Assembly (NCBI RefSeq): GCF_938045775.1
Contig: NZ_CALIBH010000286.1
Span: 1-41,656, forward strand
DNA: 41,656 bases
Reading direction: 5' to 3'
DNA from: an uncultured Campylobacter sp.
GTDB taxonomy: Bacteria; Campylobacterota; Campylobacteria; Campylobacterales; Campylobacteraceae
The translations under genes and the position numbers were made by a program. Shown one piece after another: positions 24,217-33,179 of the stretch. Within the stretch, counting starts at the first letter, position 1. Every line of letters begins with the position of its first letter. The notes beneath the pieces are model-generated. The model made no database searches, had not been told where the DNA came from, and was given only the letters and a program-made list of their open reading frames with translations.

Positions 24217-25484
24217 ATAATCACGACGAATTTTTAGCAGCACAAAAACTTATCCCAGGCGGCGTCGATTCGCCGGTGCGAGCATTCGGCAACGTAGGCA
24301 GTGAGCCTTTTATGGTGGATCGCGGCGAGGGCTCGTATATCTACGACGTCGAGGGCAAAAAATATCTCGACTTCGTGCAGAGCTGGGGTCCGCTCATCTT
24401 CGGTCACGCCGACGCAGACATCCTGCGCGCCGTCGTGCAAACCGCCAAAAAGGGGCTAAGCTTCGGCGCATCCAGCCCGCTTGAGACGCAGCTTGCCTCG
24501 CTCGTGCTAAAAAATTTCGATTTCCTAGATAAGATCCGCTTTACCAGCAGCGGCACGGAAGCCACGATGAGCGCGATCCGTCTTGCGCGCGCCTTTAGCG
24601 GACGGGATAAAATTCTAAAATTTGAGGGCTGCTACCACGGCCACAGCGACAGCCTGCTCGTCAAAGCGGGCAGCGGCGCAAGCACCTTCGGTAACGCAAG
24701 CAGCGCGGGCGTACCGCAGGACGTCGCAAAAAACACCTACCTAGCCAGATACAACGACATTCAAAGCGTTAAAGACGTCCTAGAGCAAAACGACATCGGC
24801 ACGATCATCATCGAGCCGATCGCGGGAAATATGGGCTTGGTGCCGGCGGATCCCGAATTTTTGACCGAGCTTCGCGCGCTGTGCGACGAGAAAAAGATCG
24901 TGCTGATAATCGACGAGGTAATGAGCGGCTTTCGCGCGAGCGAGCTAGGCAGCTATGGTATCTACGGCGTCCGCGGCGATCTGGTGACCTTCGGCAAGGT
25001 CATCGGAGGTGGTATGAGCGTGGCGGCGTTTGCGGGCAAGCGCGAAATCATGGATATGATAAGCCCGCTAGGAGCGGTGTATCAAGCAGGCACGCTAAGC
25101 GGAAACCCCGTCGCAATGGCTGCGGGCATCGCTAGCCTAAGTAAAATTTACGCTAGCAGCGGCCTTTACGAAAGGCTCGGTGAGCTGGCGCGCAGGCTTA
25201 CAGACGGGCTTTGCGCCATAGCACAGCACCGCGGCATCGCGCTGCAAACCGCCTGCGTAGGCTCGATGTTCGGCTACTTTTTTGCAGACGAAGAGGTGCG
25301 CGACTATGATGGCGCCCTGCAAGCAGACACCGCGCGCTTTGCGAAATTTCATGGCGAGATGATTAAGCGCGGCGTATTTTTGGCGCCTAGTCAGTTTGAG
25401 ACGGGCTTTATCTGCGCCACGATGAATGAAACGCAGATCGACTTTGCGCTAAACGCCGCAGACGAAGCGATGGCGGCGCTTTAA
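24213..25484 (+). CDS. hemL: Glutamate-1-semialdehyde 2,1-aminomutase
   Basis: 423-residue PLP enzyme converting glutamate-1-semialdehyde to 5-aminolevulinate, the C5 route to haem. PLP lysine K262 lies in VTFGKVIGGGM. SSGTEATMSAIRLAR (112-126) binds the phosphate, and the LIIDEVMSGFR segment (231-241) holds the PLP-ring aspartate. Length is standard. The GGAG-type site precedes an ATG that overlaps the cytochrome stop by 4 bp. Confidence 0.97.
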   Translation: MNNHDEFLAAQKLIPGGVDSPVRAFGNVGSEPFMVDRGEGSYIYDVEGKKYLDFVQSWGPLIFGHADADILRAVVQTAKKGLSFGASSPLETQLASLVLKNFDFLDKIRFTSSGTEATMSAIRLARAFSGRDKILKFEGCYHGHSDSLLVKAGSGASTFGNASSAGVPQDVAKNTYLARYNDIQSVKDVLEQNDIGTIIIEPIAGNMGLVPADPEFLTELRALCDEKKIVLIIDEVMSGFRASELGSYGIYGVRGDLVTFGKVIGGGMSVAAFAGKREIMDMISPLGAVYQAGTLSGNPVAMAAGIASLSKIYASSGLYERLGELARRLTDGLCAIAQHRGIALQTACVGSMFGYFFADEEVRDYDGALQADTARFAKFHGEMIKRGVFLAPSQFETGFICATMNETQIDFALNAADEAMAAL

Positions 25485-25515
25485 GGGCTGCATTTTAAAA
25501 TTTTACGGATTTTAG

Positions 25516-25815
25516 ATGAGAGTAACGAAAAATTTAAACAAAATCGTAAAGGGCGCCTGCGACATCAGCCTAGGCATCTCAATCGTCGTAGCGATCGGCA
25601 TCGGCGTAGCGATCGGACTTGGGCTGCGGCACCTCACGGGCTCGCTGCTTCTGCTCTGGTTCGGCATCGCTATCGGCATCGCGGCGGCATTTTTGAATGT
25701 TTACCGTGCGTGCAAGGCGCTAAATTCGAGCCTAAAAGAGCTCGAAGACGATCCGAAATACAAGGCGGATCCGAAAAATTTCGACGACGACGATGAATGG
25801 GATGAGCGGGATTGA
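25516..25815 (+). CDS. AtpZ/AtpI-like small membrane protein
   Basis: 99 residues with two hydrophobic hairpin helices (about 18-42 and 46-68; GIGVAIGLGLRHLTG, then LLLWFGIAIGIAAAFLNVYRA) and an acidic C terminus. The pattern is that of the AtpZ/AtpI family, small ATP-synthase-associated or magnesium-related proteins. It lies 31 bp after hemL, and its TGA overlaps the TTG start of the next gene. Function in this lineage is not established. Confidence 0.65.
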   Translation: MRVTKNLNKIVKGACDISLGISIVVAIGIGVAIGLGLRHLTGSLLLLWFGIAIGIAAAFLNVYRACKALNSSLKELEDDPKYKADPKNFDDDDEWDERD

Positions 25816-27008
25816 GTAGGCGGTTTTTGCTCATATACTGCGCGCTAAACGCAGCATTTGCCCTGCTTGGGCTAGCACTTTGCGGCGGCGGGTTTTTCGG
25901 CACGGGCTCTTTCAGCGTGCGGGCGCTTGCGTGGCTTCTTAGCTTGGAGGCCGGATTTTTGGGCGCATTCGGAGCGGTATATTTTTCGTTTCGCGCTTAC
26001 CGCAACAAAATAGAAGATGAGCTCAGAGCCGGCAAATACGATGAAATTTTACAGCAAAGCTCTAAAAATTCCGCAGGTTTCATAAGTGGCGAAACTTCCG
26101 CTAGCAATACGAATTCCGCAAACTTTAGCGGCGAAAACCAAGGCGACGCAAGCGGCGATGAAATTTCATACGACAAAATTTGCGGCAATGAAATTTTAAA
26201 GAGCAAAAGCTTTAGCGATCTAAATTCAGGCGCTGAAATTTCAAACGCGCAAAATTCCGAAGGCGCAGTAAATTTCACGAGCGGTGAGACCCGCATCGAA
26301 AACGGCGATAGTTGCGTCACGTACGATGAGACCGCCGCCGAGCGTACCGCAAGCTCCGCCGATATAAATTTTACTCGCGGCTCGAATTTAGGCGCCGAGC
26401 GCAGCAGAGCCGCTGCTACCAAGCGCGACTTAAATTCTACCGAAGACAACCGCAACGAAATCTCCGCTTGCAACGCGACCGCTTTGGGACATGTCGCCGA
26501 TAAATTTAATATGAAAGATTGCGCGACTTGCGGCAACTCACACGGCGGCATAAACGACGAAGCTAGCGATAGTTCGCAAGACGGCATAGGCGAGCGTTAC
26601 GACGACTTAAAAAGCGGAGCGAGCGGCTACCTGGACGGCGGCGCAGATCGCAACAATTGTGGTAACGGCGCAGATAGCGGTAATCGCGGCGGCGATGTAG
26701 ATAGCGGCGAGCCGGGCGACGGTACGAGCGATTTTGGGGGCGGAATTGGCACCGCTCGCGACAAATCAAAGGATGATTTCGAAGGCGCGAACGATTTTGA
26801 GGGCGAGCTTGAGTGGAGCGAGGTTCGGAGTAATTTTGCAGGGGCGTTTTTCTCTCCGTTTAAAATTCTATCCTACGCGGCGCTCGTGGCGGCGATCTAC
26901 CTGCTTGCCAAGCTGTCCTTGCTAAACCCGCTAGCTATTATCTTGGGCGTTGCGATCATTCCTCTGGGCACGATGATTGTTGCTTTCGGCGACAAAGAGG
27001 CGCGCTAA
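25812..27008 (+). CDS. Membrane protein with a 250-residue low-complexity insert
   Basis: 398 residues from a TTG start that overlaps the preceding TGA. N-terminal hydrophobic helices (about 5-30 and 36-60) and two C-terminal ones (about 350-368 and 374-392) frame a hydrophilic segment (about 82-334) made of Ser, Asn, Asp, Gly, Glu, Ala and Thr. That insert has many short similar phrases (NSANFSGE, GNEILKSKS, CGNGADSGNRGGD) and several cysteines. The membrane parts resemble a small conserved Campylobacter membrane protein located after hemL. The insert DNA is built from GAAATTTC/AAATTTTA words like the intergenic filler. Function unknown. Confidence 0.75.
   Translation: MSRRFLLIYCALNAAFALLGLALCGGGFFGTGSFSVRALAWLLSLEAGFLGAFGAVYFSFRAYRNKIEDELRAGKYDEILQQSSKNSAGFISGETSASNTNSANFSGENQGDASGDEISYDKICGNEILKSKSFSDLNSGAEISNAQNSEGAVNFTSGETRIENGDSCVTYDETAAERTASSADINFTRGSNLGAERSRAAATKRDLNSTEDNRNEISACNATALGHVADKFNMKDCATCGNSHGGINDEASDSSQDGIGERYDDLKSGASGYLDGGADRNNCGNGADSGNRGGDVDSGEPGDGTSDFGGGIGTARDKSKDDFEGANDFEGELEWSEVRSNFAGAFFSPFKILSYAALVAAIYLLAKLSLLNPLAIILGVAIIPLGTMIVAFGDKEAR
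26055..26814 (+). repeat. Low-complexity coding insert
   Basis: Degenerate, compositionally biased coding segment inside the membrane protein gene (residues about 82-334). It is rich in GGCGAAA, GATGAAATTT and AAATTCCG words, with no exact long repeat. It probably grew by slippage and filler insertion. Confidence 0.5.
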
Positions 27009-27358
27009 ACTCAAACAGCGCGAGCAGACGCTTTAAATTTTAAAATTTAGCTTGGGCGGGATTGAGCGCAGTCAGGCGCAGGATAAAATCGCGTACGACC
27101 CCTGCACCGCGAGCTGCATTGTAGACACTGCGCATTTTGATATGTATCGCAACTCGCTAAATTTATAAATTCGCGGCGCACATCTTTGAACTTCTGCGTA
27201 AATTTAAACCGCTCATTGCAAGCCGTAGAAATTTTACCGGCATCTCTCGCATAATTCTAAAACTAAATTTAACCGCCGCGAATTGCAATTCAGCGCGAAA
27301 TCCTTATCTATATTTAATTAAATTTTAGCTACCATTACGAAAAATTTGAGGAAAAATT
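27009..27358. other. Intergenic filler before pyrD
   Basis: 350 bases of AT-rich filler with an AAATTTTAAAATTTAGC word near 27035-27050. No gene is seen. The last 60 bases (TTAATTAAATTTTAGCTACCATTACG) are AT-rich and may hold the pyrD promoter. An AGGAAAAATT site precedes the ATG. Confidence 0.5.
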
Positions 27359-29323
27359 ATGAATTATGATACCTTGAAAAAAATCTTTTTTCGATTCGAT
27401 CCAGAAACCGCTCACAAGATCGCAGAATTCGGACTTCGCGCGCTCTATGCGACTCCGGGCGGGCTTGAGGCTTTGGCAAAATTCGGCGTTTATAAAGATA
27501 AAATTTTAACTCAAAATATATGGAATCTCAGCTTCGATAACCCCGTAGGTATCGCGGGTGGCTTCGACAAAAACGCCACGATGATCGCGCCGCTGGCCGC
27601 TCTTGGCTTCGGACACATCGATTTTGGCACCTTTACGCCGCGACCTCAAAGCGGCAACGAAAAGCCACGACTTTTTCGCCTCATTAGCGAGCAGAGCATT
27701 CAAAACGCGATGGGCTTTAACAACGAAGGCGCCGATATTATCGAGCGTCGCGTGCGAAAAATTTATCCTTTTAAAATCCCGATCGCCGCAAATATCGGCA
27801 AAAATAAGACCACCCCGAACGAGGATGCGCTGAGCGATTACGAGGTCTTGGCGCGTAAATTTGACGGGCTGTGCGATTTTTTCATCATCAACGTAAGCTC
27901 GCCGAACACCCCGAATCTGCGCGCTTTGCAAGAAAATAGCTTCATAAGCGAGCTGATCGGAGCGATGAAAAAGATCACGAACAGACCGCTCGTCTTAAAG
28001 CTGGCGCCCGATATGAGCGCGGATCAGGCGATCGCGCTGTGCGAGTGCGCGGTGCAAAGCGGCGCAAGCGGCATCATCATAAACAACACGAGCGTCGATT
28101 ATTCGCTAAGCCCCAACGCCAGGGACTTCGGCGGCCTAAGCGGCAGGCTAATCACCGAAAAATCGCGAAAGCTTTTCGCACAGGTCGCTCGCGAGCTCTT
28201 CGGCCGCACGATCCTAATCAGCTGCGGCGGCATAGACAGCGCGCAGGAGGCCTACGAGCGCATCAAATCGGGCGCGAGCCTGGTTCAAATTTTTACCGCC
28301 TTTATCTTCAAAGGTCCGTTCGTCGCCAAAGCGATCAATGAGGAGCTCGCGGAGCTTTTGCGCGTAGATGGTTTCAATAACATAAACGAGGCGGTCGGAG
28401 TAAATTTAAAAGATCGCGCGGGCGAAGGATACGGCATCAGAAATGATCAGGCCAAAAATCGCGACAACAGCGTGGACTTTGGCGCTTGCGAAGGCAAAGA
28501 GGCGAATAAAATTTCAAACGCGCCCGAAAGTAAGGATGCGGACGAAATTTCTAACGACGGTGAAAGCAAAATTTTGAGCGCTCAAACAGACTCAAACTCC
28601 AAAGCGGACGAAAATTCCGACGCTTCGGCAAATTTAAATGATTTGATAAACACAGATACTGCGACGGATCAAAGCTCGACCGAGCAAAGCAGCGCAGAGA
28701 GAGAAAATTCCGAGGTTAAAAATACAAAACGAAACAGCGCAAAGAGCAAGAATTTAGAGGCTAAAAGCGCAAAGCAAAGCAGCGCCGATGAGAAGCAGGA
28801 CAAAATTTCAAAAAGAGCTTCCAAAAGCGGTGCGGATCAAAAACAAAGTCAAATTTCAAAAAGCGGCGTAGGTTCCAAACGCGGTAAAATTTCAAAAGAT
28901 GCTACGCAAAAAGATGCCGCGCATAAGGGTACTGCGCAGGATGATGACGCCTCGCAGAAGGACGTCGCGCAGGATAACAACGCCTCGCAGCAAAAGGGCG
29001 ACGAAGCAAAAAATCTCTCGAAAAGCGACGCAAAGAGTGAGAATTTAGAAGTCAAAAACGCAAAACAAAGCGGAGCGGCGAACAAAACCGCCAAAAGCAA
29101 AACCACAACTAAAGCCGCACCAAAAAACGACATAGAAAGTAAAAATTCTAAAACGAAAGCCGCGCCAAAAAGCAGCGCGGAAAGCAAAAGCTCCAAGAGC
29201 AAAAACGTAAAACAAAGCGGCGCCAAAACTAAAAATGCCGAGGCCAAAGAGACCAAAGAAGCGAGCGGCGCCCAAGACGCGGAGCAAAACTCAAGCAAAA
29301 AACGAAAGGCGAAAAAAGATTAA
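27359..29323 (+). CDS. pyrD: Dihydroorotate dehydrogenase (quinone), with a 300-residue low-complexity tail
   Basis: Class 2 PyrD oxidises dihydroorotate to orotate and reduces quinone at the inner membrane, in pyrimidine synthesis. Residues 1-352 are a complete enzyme: an N-terminal membrane-associating helical part (FRFDPETAHKIAEFGLRAL), FMN contacts in PVGIAGGFDKN, NAMGFNN and KLAPDMS, the catalytic serine segment INVSSPNTPNLR (177-188), and ISCGGIDSAQEA with GASLVQIFTAF. Residues 353-654 have no counterpart in normal PyrD (about 350 residues). This tail is Lys, Ser, Ala, Asp and Gln rich with recurring AKQSSA, KSGAD and SKSKN phrases. The frame is uninterrupted, and the next gene starts on the stop codon (TAATG). 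Confidence 0.92.
   Translation: MNYDTLKKIFFRFDPETAHKIAEFGLRALYATPGGLEALAKFGVYKDKILTQNIWNLSFDNPVGIAGGFDKNATMIAPLAALGFGHIDFGTFTPRPQSGNEKPRLFRLISEQSIQNAMGFNNEGADIIERRVRKIYPFKIPIAANIGKNKTTPNEDALSDYEVLARKFDGLCDFFIINVSSPNTPNLRALQENSFISELIGAMKKITNRPLVLKLAPDMSADQAIALCECAVQSGASGIIINNTSVDYSLSPNARDFGGLSGRLITEKSRKLFAQVARELFGRTILISCGGIDSAQEAYERIKSGASLVQIFTAFIFKGPFVAKAINEELAELLRVDGFNNINEAVGVNLKDRAGEGYGIRNDQAKNRDNSVDFGACEGKEANKISNAPESKDADEISNDGESKILSAQTDSNSKADENSDASANLNDLINTDTATDQSSTEQSSAERENSEVKNTKRNSAKSKNLEAKSAKQSSADEKQDKISKRASKSGADQKQSQISKSGVGSKRGKISKDATQKDAAHKGTAQDDDASQKDVAQDNNASQQKGDEAKNLSKSDAKSENLEVKNAKQSGAANKTAKSKTTTKAAPKNDIESKNSKTKAAPKSSAESKSSKSKNVKQSGAKTKNAEAKETKEASGAQDAEQNSSKKRKAKKD
28415..29320 (+). 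repeat. Lysine/serine-rich repetitive tail of PyrD
   Basis: About 302 codons of low-complexity sequence without a hydrophobic core. Phrases such as AKQSGA, AKQSSA, KSKNVKQSGA and SKTKAAPK recur with variation, and acidic and basic patches alternate with basic residues dominating the last 150. AAAATTTCAAAAAG words recur in the DNA. Confidence 0.7.
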
Positions 29324-30576
29324 TGTTTCCGAAATTTAAGAAAATCACGCTGCAAAACGGGCTTCAAATTTATCACATCCCGATGAATAAAGGCAGCGGC
29401 GTCATCAGCGTGGACGTGTTTTACAACGTCGGCTCGCGCGACGAGACGATGGGCAAAAGCGGCATCGCGCACATGCTGGAGCATCTAAATTTTAAATCCA
29501 CGAAAAATCGCAAGGCGGGTGAGTTCGACGCGATCGTAAAGGGTTTTGGCGGCGTAAATAACGCAAGCACGGGCTTTGATTACACGCACTACTTCATCAA
29601 GTGCGCGAGCTCAAATTTAGAGGTCTGCCTGGATCTTTACGCCGACATAATGCAAAACTTGAGCCTAAAAGACAAAGAATTTCAGCCCGAGCGCAAGGTC
29701 GTGCTCGAGGAGCGGCTGTGGCGCACTGATAACGATCCGTTCGGATATCTATTTTTCAGGCTCTACAACGCCGCGTTTTTGTACCACCCGTATCACTGGA
29801 CGCCGATCGGCTTTCGCAAGGATATCGAAAACTGGAGCATCAAAGATATCAAGGAATTTCACGCTAAATTTTATCAGCCGCAAAACGCCGTGCTGCTGAT
29901 CACCGGCGACATCGGCGAAAAGGCGGCGTTTGATGCGGCCAAAAAATACTTCGCGCCCGTAAAAAACAAAAGCGAAATTCCGTGCCTTCACTGCACCGAG
30001 CCCGCGCAAGACGGCGAGAAGCTTAGCGTTATTTACAAAAACAGCGAGGCGCAGATCGTAGCAGTCGCCTTTAAAATTCCGCCGTTTAACCACCCTGACG
30101 CCGCGGCGATCAAAGCGATGGATATATATCTTAGCGGCGGCAAGAGCTCGCTTTTACAGCGCGTGCTGGTCGATGAGAAAAAGCTCGCCAATCAGATCAA
30201 CATCTACGATATGAGCGCCAAGGACGAGAATTTATTTATAGTCTTTGCCGTTTGCAACCAGGGCGTAAGCGGCGAGACGCTGAGGGATGAAATTTTAGCG
30301 CTGATCGAAAAAGCCAAAAAAGCTAAAATAAGCGACGATGATATGCTAAAGATCAAAAACACCCTAAGCAGCGATCTGATCTACTCCCTCGACAGCGCTA
30401 GCAAGGTAGCGCAGATGTACGGCAGCTACATCGTCCGCGGCGATCTGGACGCGCTATTTAGGCTGGAGCGCGAGATCAAAAGTCTAGATAAAAACGCGGT
30501 TAAAAAAGCGATGAAAACCTATCTAAGCCTTAAAAGCTCCACGAGCATTATCTTACGAAAGGAAAACGATGAATAA
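29323..30576 (+). CDS. M16-family zinc peptidase
   Basis: 417 residues, the size of a single M16 two-domain unit such as YmxG. The inverted zinc motif HxxEH is H50-M-L-E53-H54 in IAHMLEHLNFKST, and the LDLYADIMQNL to KVVLEERL segment should contain the third ligand. The C-terminal half (SGGKSSLLQRVLVDEKKLA) is the M16_C domain. No signal peptide is seen, so it is probably cytoplasmic, or exported by another route. It starts on the pyrD stop and overlaps dapA by 8 bp. The same order (pyrD, peptidase, dapA, SDR) is found in C. jejuni. Confidence 0.9.
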   Translation: MFPKFKKITLQNGLQIYHIPMNKGSGVISVDVFYNVGSRDETMGKSGIAHMLEHLNFKSTKNRKAGEFDAIVKGFGGVNNASTGFDYTHYFIKCASSNLEVCLDLYADIMQNLSLKDKEFQPERKVVLEERLWRTDNDPFGYLFFRLYNAAFLYHPYHWTPIGFRKDIENWSIKDIKEFHAKFYQPQNAVLLITGDIGEKAAFDAAKKYFAPVKNKSEIPCLHCTEPAQDGEKLSVIYKNSEAQIVAVAFKIPPFNHPDAAAIKAMDIYLSGGKSSLLQRVLVDEKKLANQINIYDMSAKDENLFIVFAVCNQGVSGETLRDEILALIEKAKKAKISDDDMLKIKNTLSSDLIYSLDSASKVAQMYGSYIVRGDLDALFRLEREIKSLDKNAVKKAMKTYLSLKSSTSIILRKENDE

Positions 30577-31465
30577 AAATGTCATAATCGGCTCTATGAC
30601 GGCACTGATCACGCCTTTTAAAGAGGGCAAACTGGACGAGCAGACCTACGCCAAGCTCATAAAAAGACAGATCGCAAACGGCATAAGCGCGGTAGTACCC
30701 GTAGGCACCACGGGCGAGAGCGCGACGCTGACGCACGACGAGCACCGCGTCTGTATCGAGATCGCCGTAGACGCGTGCAAGGGCACGGACGTTAAGGTGC
30801 TAGCGGGCGCGGGCAGCAACGCAACTCACGAAGCGATCGGGCTCGCTCAGTTTGCGCAGGCTCACGGCGCGGACGGAATTTTATCCGTAGCGCCCTACTA
30901 CAACAAACCCACCCAAAAGGGACTCTATCTGCACTACAAGGCGATCGCTAGCTCGGTAGATCTGCCGGTACTGCTATACAACGTGCCAGGGCGCACCGGC
31001 TGCGACATAGCCGCAGATACGATCATCAAGCTTTTTAACGACTGCGAGAACATCTACGGCGTCAAAGAAGCCAGCGGCAGTATCGATAAATGCGTCGATC
31101 TACTCGCGCACGAGCCGCGCCTTAGCGTGCTTAGCGGCGAGGATGCGATCAACTATCCGATCCTAAGCAACGGCGGCAAGGGCGTGATCTCGGTCACCGC
31201 AAATTTACTGCCTGATTACACGGCGAGACTTACGAAATTTGCGCTGCAAAATGAGTTTTTAAAGGCCAAGCAGATCAACGACGATCTCTACGCGATCAAT
31301 AAAATTTTATTCTGCGAGAGCAATCCGATCCCGATCAAAGCGGCGATGTATATTGCAGGTCTCGCGCCGAGCTTGGAGTACCGCTTGCCGCTTTGCGAGC
31401 CGAGCGCGGAAAACCTCAAAAAAATAGAAAACGTAATGAAACAATACACTATCAAAGGATTTTAA
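30569..31465 (+). CDS. dapA: 4-hydroxy-tetrahydrodipicolinate synthase
   Basis: 298-residue aldolase-family enzyme that condenses pyruvate with aspartate semialdehyde, the first step of the lysine and meso-diaminopimelate branch. It has the TTGE signature (VPVGTTGESATLTHDEH), catalytic Tyr in APYYNKPTQKGLY, and the Schiff-base lysine in IYGVKEASGS (about 162). YNVPGRTG and LSGEDAINYPI are family features. An AAAGGAAA site lies before the ATG inside the peptidase gene. Confidence 0.96.
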   Translation: MNKNVIIGSMTALITPFKEGKLDEQTYAKLIKRQIANGISAVVPVGTTGESATLTHDEHRVCIEIAVDACKGTDVKVLAGAGSNATHEAIGLAQFAQAHGADGILSVAPYYNKPTQKGLYLHYKAIASSVDLPVLLYNVPGRTGCDIAADTIIKLFNDCENIYGVKEASGSIDKCVDLLAHEPRLSVLSGEDAINYPILSNGGKGVISVTANLLPDYTARLTKFALQNEFLKAKQINDDLYAINKILFCESNPIPIKAAMYIAGLAPSLEYRLPLCEPSAENLKKIENVMKQYTIKGF

Positions 31466-32245
31466 TTGACGAACGAATTTAAAGGAAAAACGCTAGTTAT
31501 CAGCGGCGGCACGAGAGGCATAGGCAGGGCGATAGTTTTGGAATTCGCAGCTGCGGGGGCAAATATCGCCTTTACGTATAATTCCAACGAGGAGCTGGCG
31601 ACTTCGCAAGCAACCGATCTTGAGAAGGCTTACGGCATCAAGGCGCGCGCTTATGCGCTCAATATCTTGGAGCCCGAGACCTATAAGGAGCTCTTTGCCA
31701 AGATTGACGAGGATTTTGCGCGAGTGGATTTTTTCATCTCAAACGCCATCATCTCGGGTCGCGCAGTCGCAGGCGGATACACTAAATTTATGAGGCTAAA
31801 GCCACGCGGTATCAATAATATCTTTACGGCGACCGTAAATGCCTTCGTCGTAGGCGCGCAAGAAGCGGCAAAGCGCATGGAAGCGGTAGGCGGCGGCTCG
31901 ATCATATCGCTTAGCTCCACGGGAAATTTAGTCTATATCGAAAACTACGCGGGGCACGGCACGGCAAAAGCCGCCGTCGAAGCGATGGCGCGCTACGCTG
32001 CGACCGAGCTCGGCGAAAAAAACATCCGCGTAAACGTAGTAAGCGGCGGCCCGATCGAGACGGATGCGTTACGAGCCTTTACGAACTACGAAGAGGTACG
32101 CGATAAAACCGCCGAGCTTAGCCCGCTAGGACGCATGGGGCAGCCGGAGGATCTGGCGGGAGCATGTTTATTTCTATGCTCTAGCAAGGCTAGCTGGGTG
32201 ACGGGGCACACCTTCATCGTCGACGGCGGAACAACCTTTAAATAA
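31466..32245 (+). CDS. FabL-type enoyl-ACP reductase (SDR family)
   Basis: 259 residues from a TTG directly after the dapA stop, with AAAGGA upstream. The Rossmann motif is SGGTRGIGRAI (near residue 14). The catalytic motif is Tyr-x6-Lys (YAGHGTAK), not the Tyr-x3-Lys of ordinary SDRs. Together with YIENYAGHGT, VNVVSGGPIETDAL and TFIVDGGTTF this matches Bacillus FabL (enoyl-ACP reductase III), where the equivalent phrase is AVSGGAIDTDAL. The likely role is the last reduction of fatty-acid elongation. An ordinary ketoreductase role is less likely. It overlaps pgsA by one base (TAATG). Confidence 0.8.
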   Translation: MTNEFKGKTLVISGGTRGIGRAIVLEFAAAGANIAFTYNSNEELATSQATDLEKAYGIKARAYALNILEPETYKELFAKIDEDFARVDFFISNAIISGRAVAGGYTKFMRLKPRGINNIFTATVNAFVVGAQEAAKRMEAVGGGSIISLSSTGNLVYIENYAGHGTAKAAVEAMARYAATELGEKNIRVNVVSGGPIETDALRAFTNYEEVRDKTAELSPLGRMGQPEDLAGACLFLCSSKASWVTGHTFIVDGGTTFK

Positions 32246-32799
32246 TGCTAAATTTACCCAATATTTTAGCGAGCTTTCGCGTTGCGCTGGCGCCGCTGTT
32301 TTTTTGGCTGATCCTACTAGCCGGCCATGCGAACGGCGGCATGGTGGGCTCTGTGCACGTCAGCTGGATCGATTATTTCGCCGCACTGGTCTTCGTCATC
32401 GCCTCCGTCACGGACTTTTTCGACGGATACATCGCGCGCTCTTGGAACCAAAAAACTAGGCTTGGCGCCATCATCGATCCGCTCGCCGATAAGATGCTAA
32501 CTCTTGCGGGCTTTTTGGGGCTTATGTTTATCGGGCGCGCTAGCCCGTGGGCGATCTATCTGATCCTAATCCGCGAGTTTTTCATCACGGGCCTTCGCGT
32601 GGCGATGGCGGGCGACGGCGTAGAGGTCGCCGCGTCGATGGCGGGCAAGGTAAAGACGGTCTTTCAGATGATCGCTATCGGCTGGCTAACGATGCAGTGG
32701 CCCTATGCAAACGCCCTACTCTGGATCGCAGTTGTGTTGACACTATATTCGGGCTTTGAATACGTCGCGGCATATGCTAAGGCTACGAAAAAGAGTTAG
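32245..32799 (+). CDS. pgsA: CDP-diacylglycerol-glycerol-3-phosphate 3-phosphatidyltransferase
   Basis: 184-residue inner-membrane enzyme that makes phosphatidylglycerophosphate, precursor of phosphatidylglycerol and cardiolipin. The CDP-alcohol phosphotransferase motif is exact: D57-x2-D60-G61-x2-A64-R65-x8-G74-x3-D78-x3-D82. Hydrophobic segments before and after it give the usual polytopic layout. It starts on the SDR stop. In C. jejuni the next gene is the rseP homologue; here seven unrelated small genes intervene. Confidence 0.95.
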   Translation: MLNLPNILASFRVALAPLFFWLILLAGHANGGMVGSVHVSWIDYFAALVFVIASVTDFFDGYIARSWNQKTRLGAIIDPLADKMLTLAGFLGLMFIGRASPWAIYLILIREFFITGLRVAMAGDGVEVAASMAGKVKTVFQMIAIGWLTMQWPYANALLWIAVVLTLYSGFEYVAAYAKATKKS

Positions 32800-32875
32800 A
32801 ATTTAAGCATCTAATCAGCGCTTGGCAGTTGAAAGCAAATAGTTTAAATTTTATCAGAAGCAATAAAGGTAAAAA

Positions 32876-33148
32876 ATGCAAGAACAAAAAGAAGCGATCA
32901 AGCCGCAGTCATGCACTAGAATTCCGCCTATAGTAGCGTTCGCTATGATATGTATAGGTATCAGTGGATTTATGATTATTTTATCCGTGCTAAGCGTAAG
33001 CGGAGCATACATATATGAAATATTTATAAAAAGCCTGATAAATGATTTTAAGGCTTGGATATCCGTTTTTTTGACCGCTTTAACTCTATGTTGTTTTGCA
33101 TTCGGTGCAAGCGGACATATAGGCGGCGGCAAAAAGCGAGAAGATTAA
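32876..33148 (+). CDS. Island membrane protein 1 (90 aa, two predicted helices)
   Basis: I do not recognise this gene. The 90-residue product has a short polar N terminus, a hydrophobic segment at about 19-47 (IVAFAMICIGISGFMIILS), a second at about 60-80 and a basic C terminus (GGGKKRED). AAGGTAAAAA before the ATG is a good ribosome-binding site. It is the first of seven consecutive small membrane-protein genes with low GC. Confidence 0.7.
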   Translation: MQEQKEAIKPQSCTRIPPIVAFAMICIGISGFMIILSVLSVSGAYIYEIFIKSLINDFKAWISVFLTALTLCCFAFGASGHIGGGKKRED

Positions 33149-33179
33149 ACGCAAAAACTATTAAATTTGGAGATATTCT

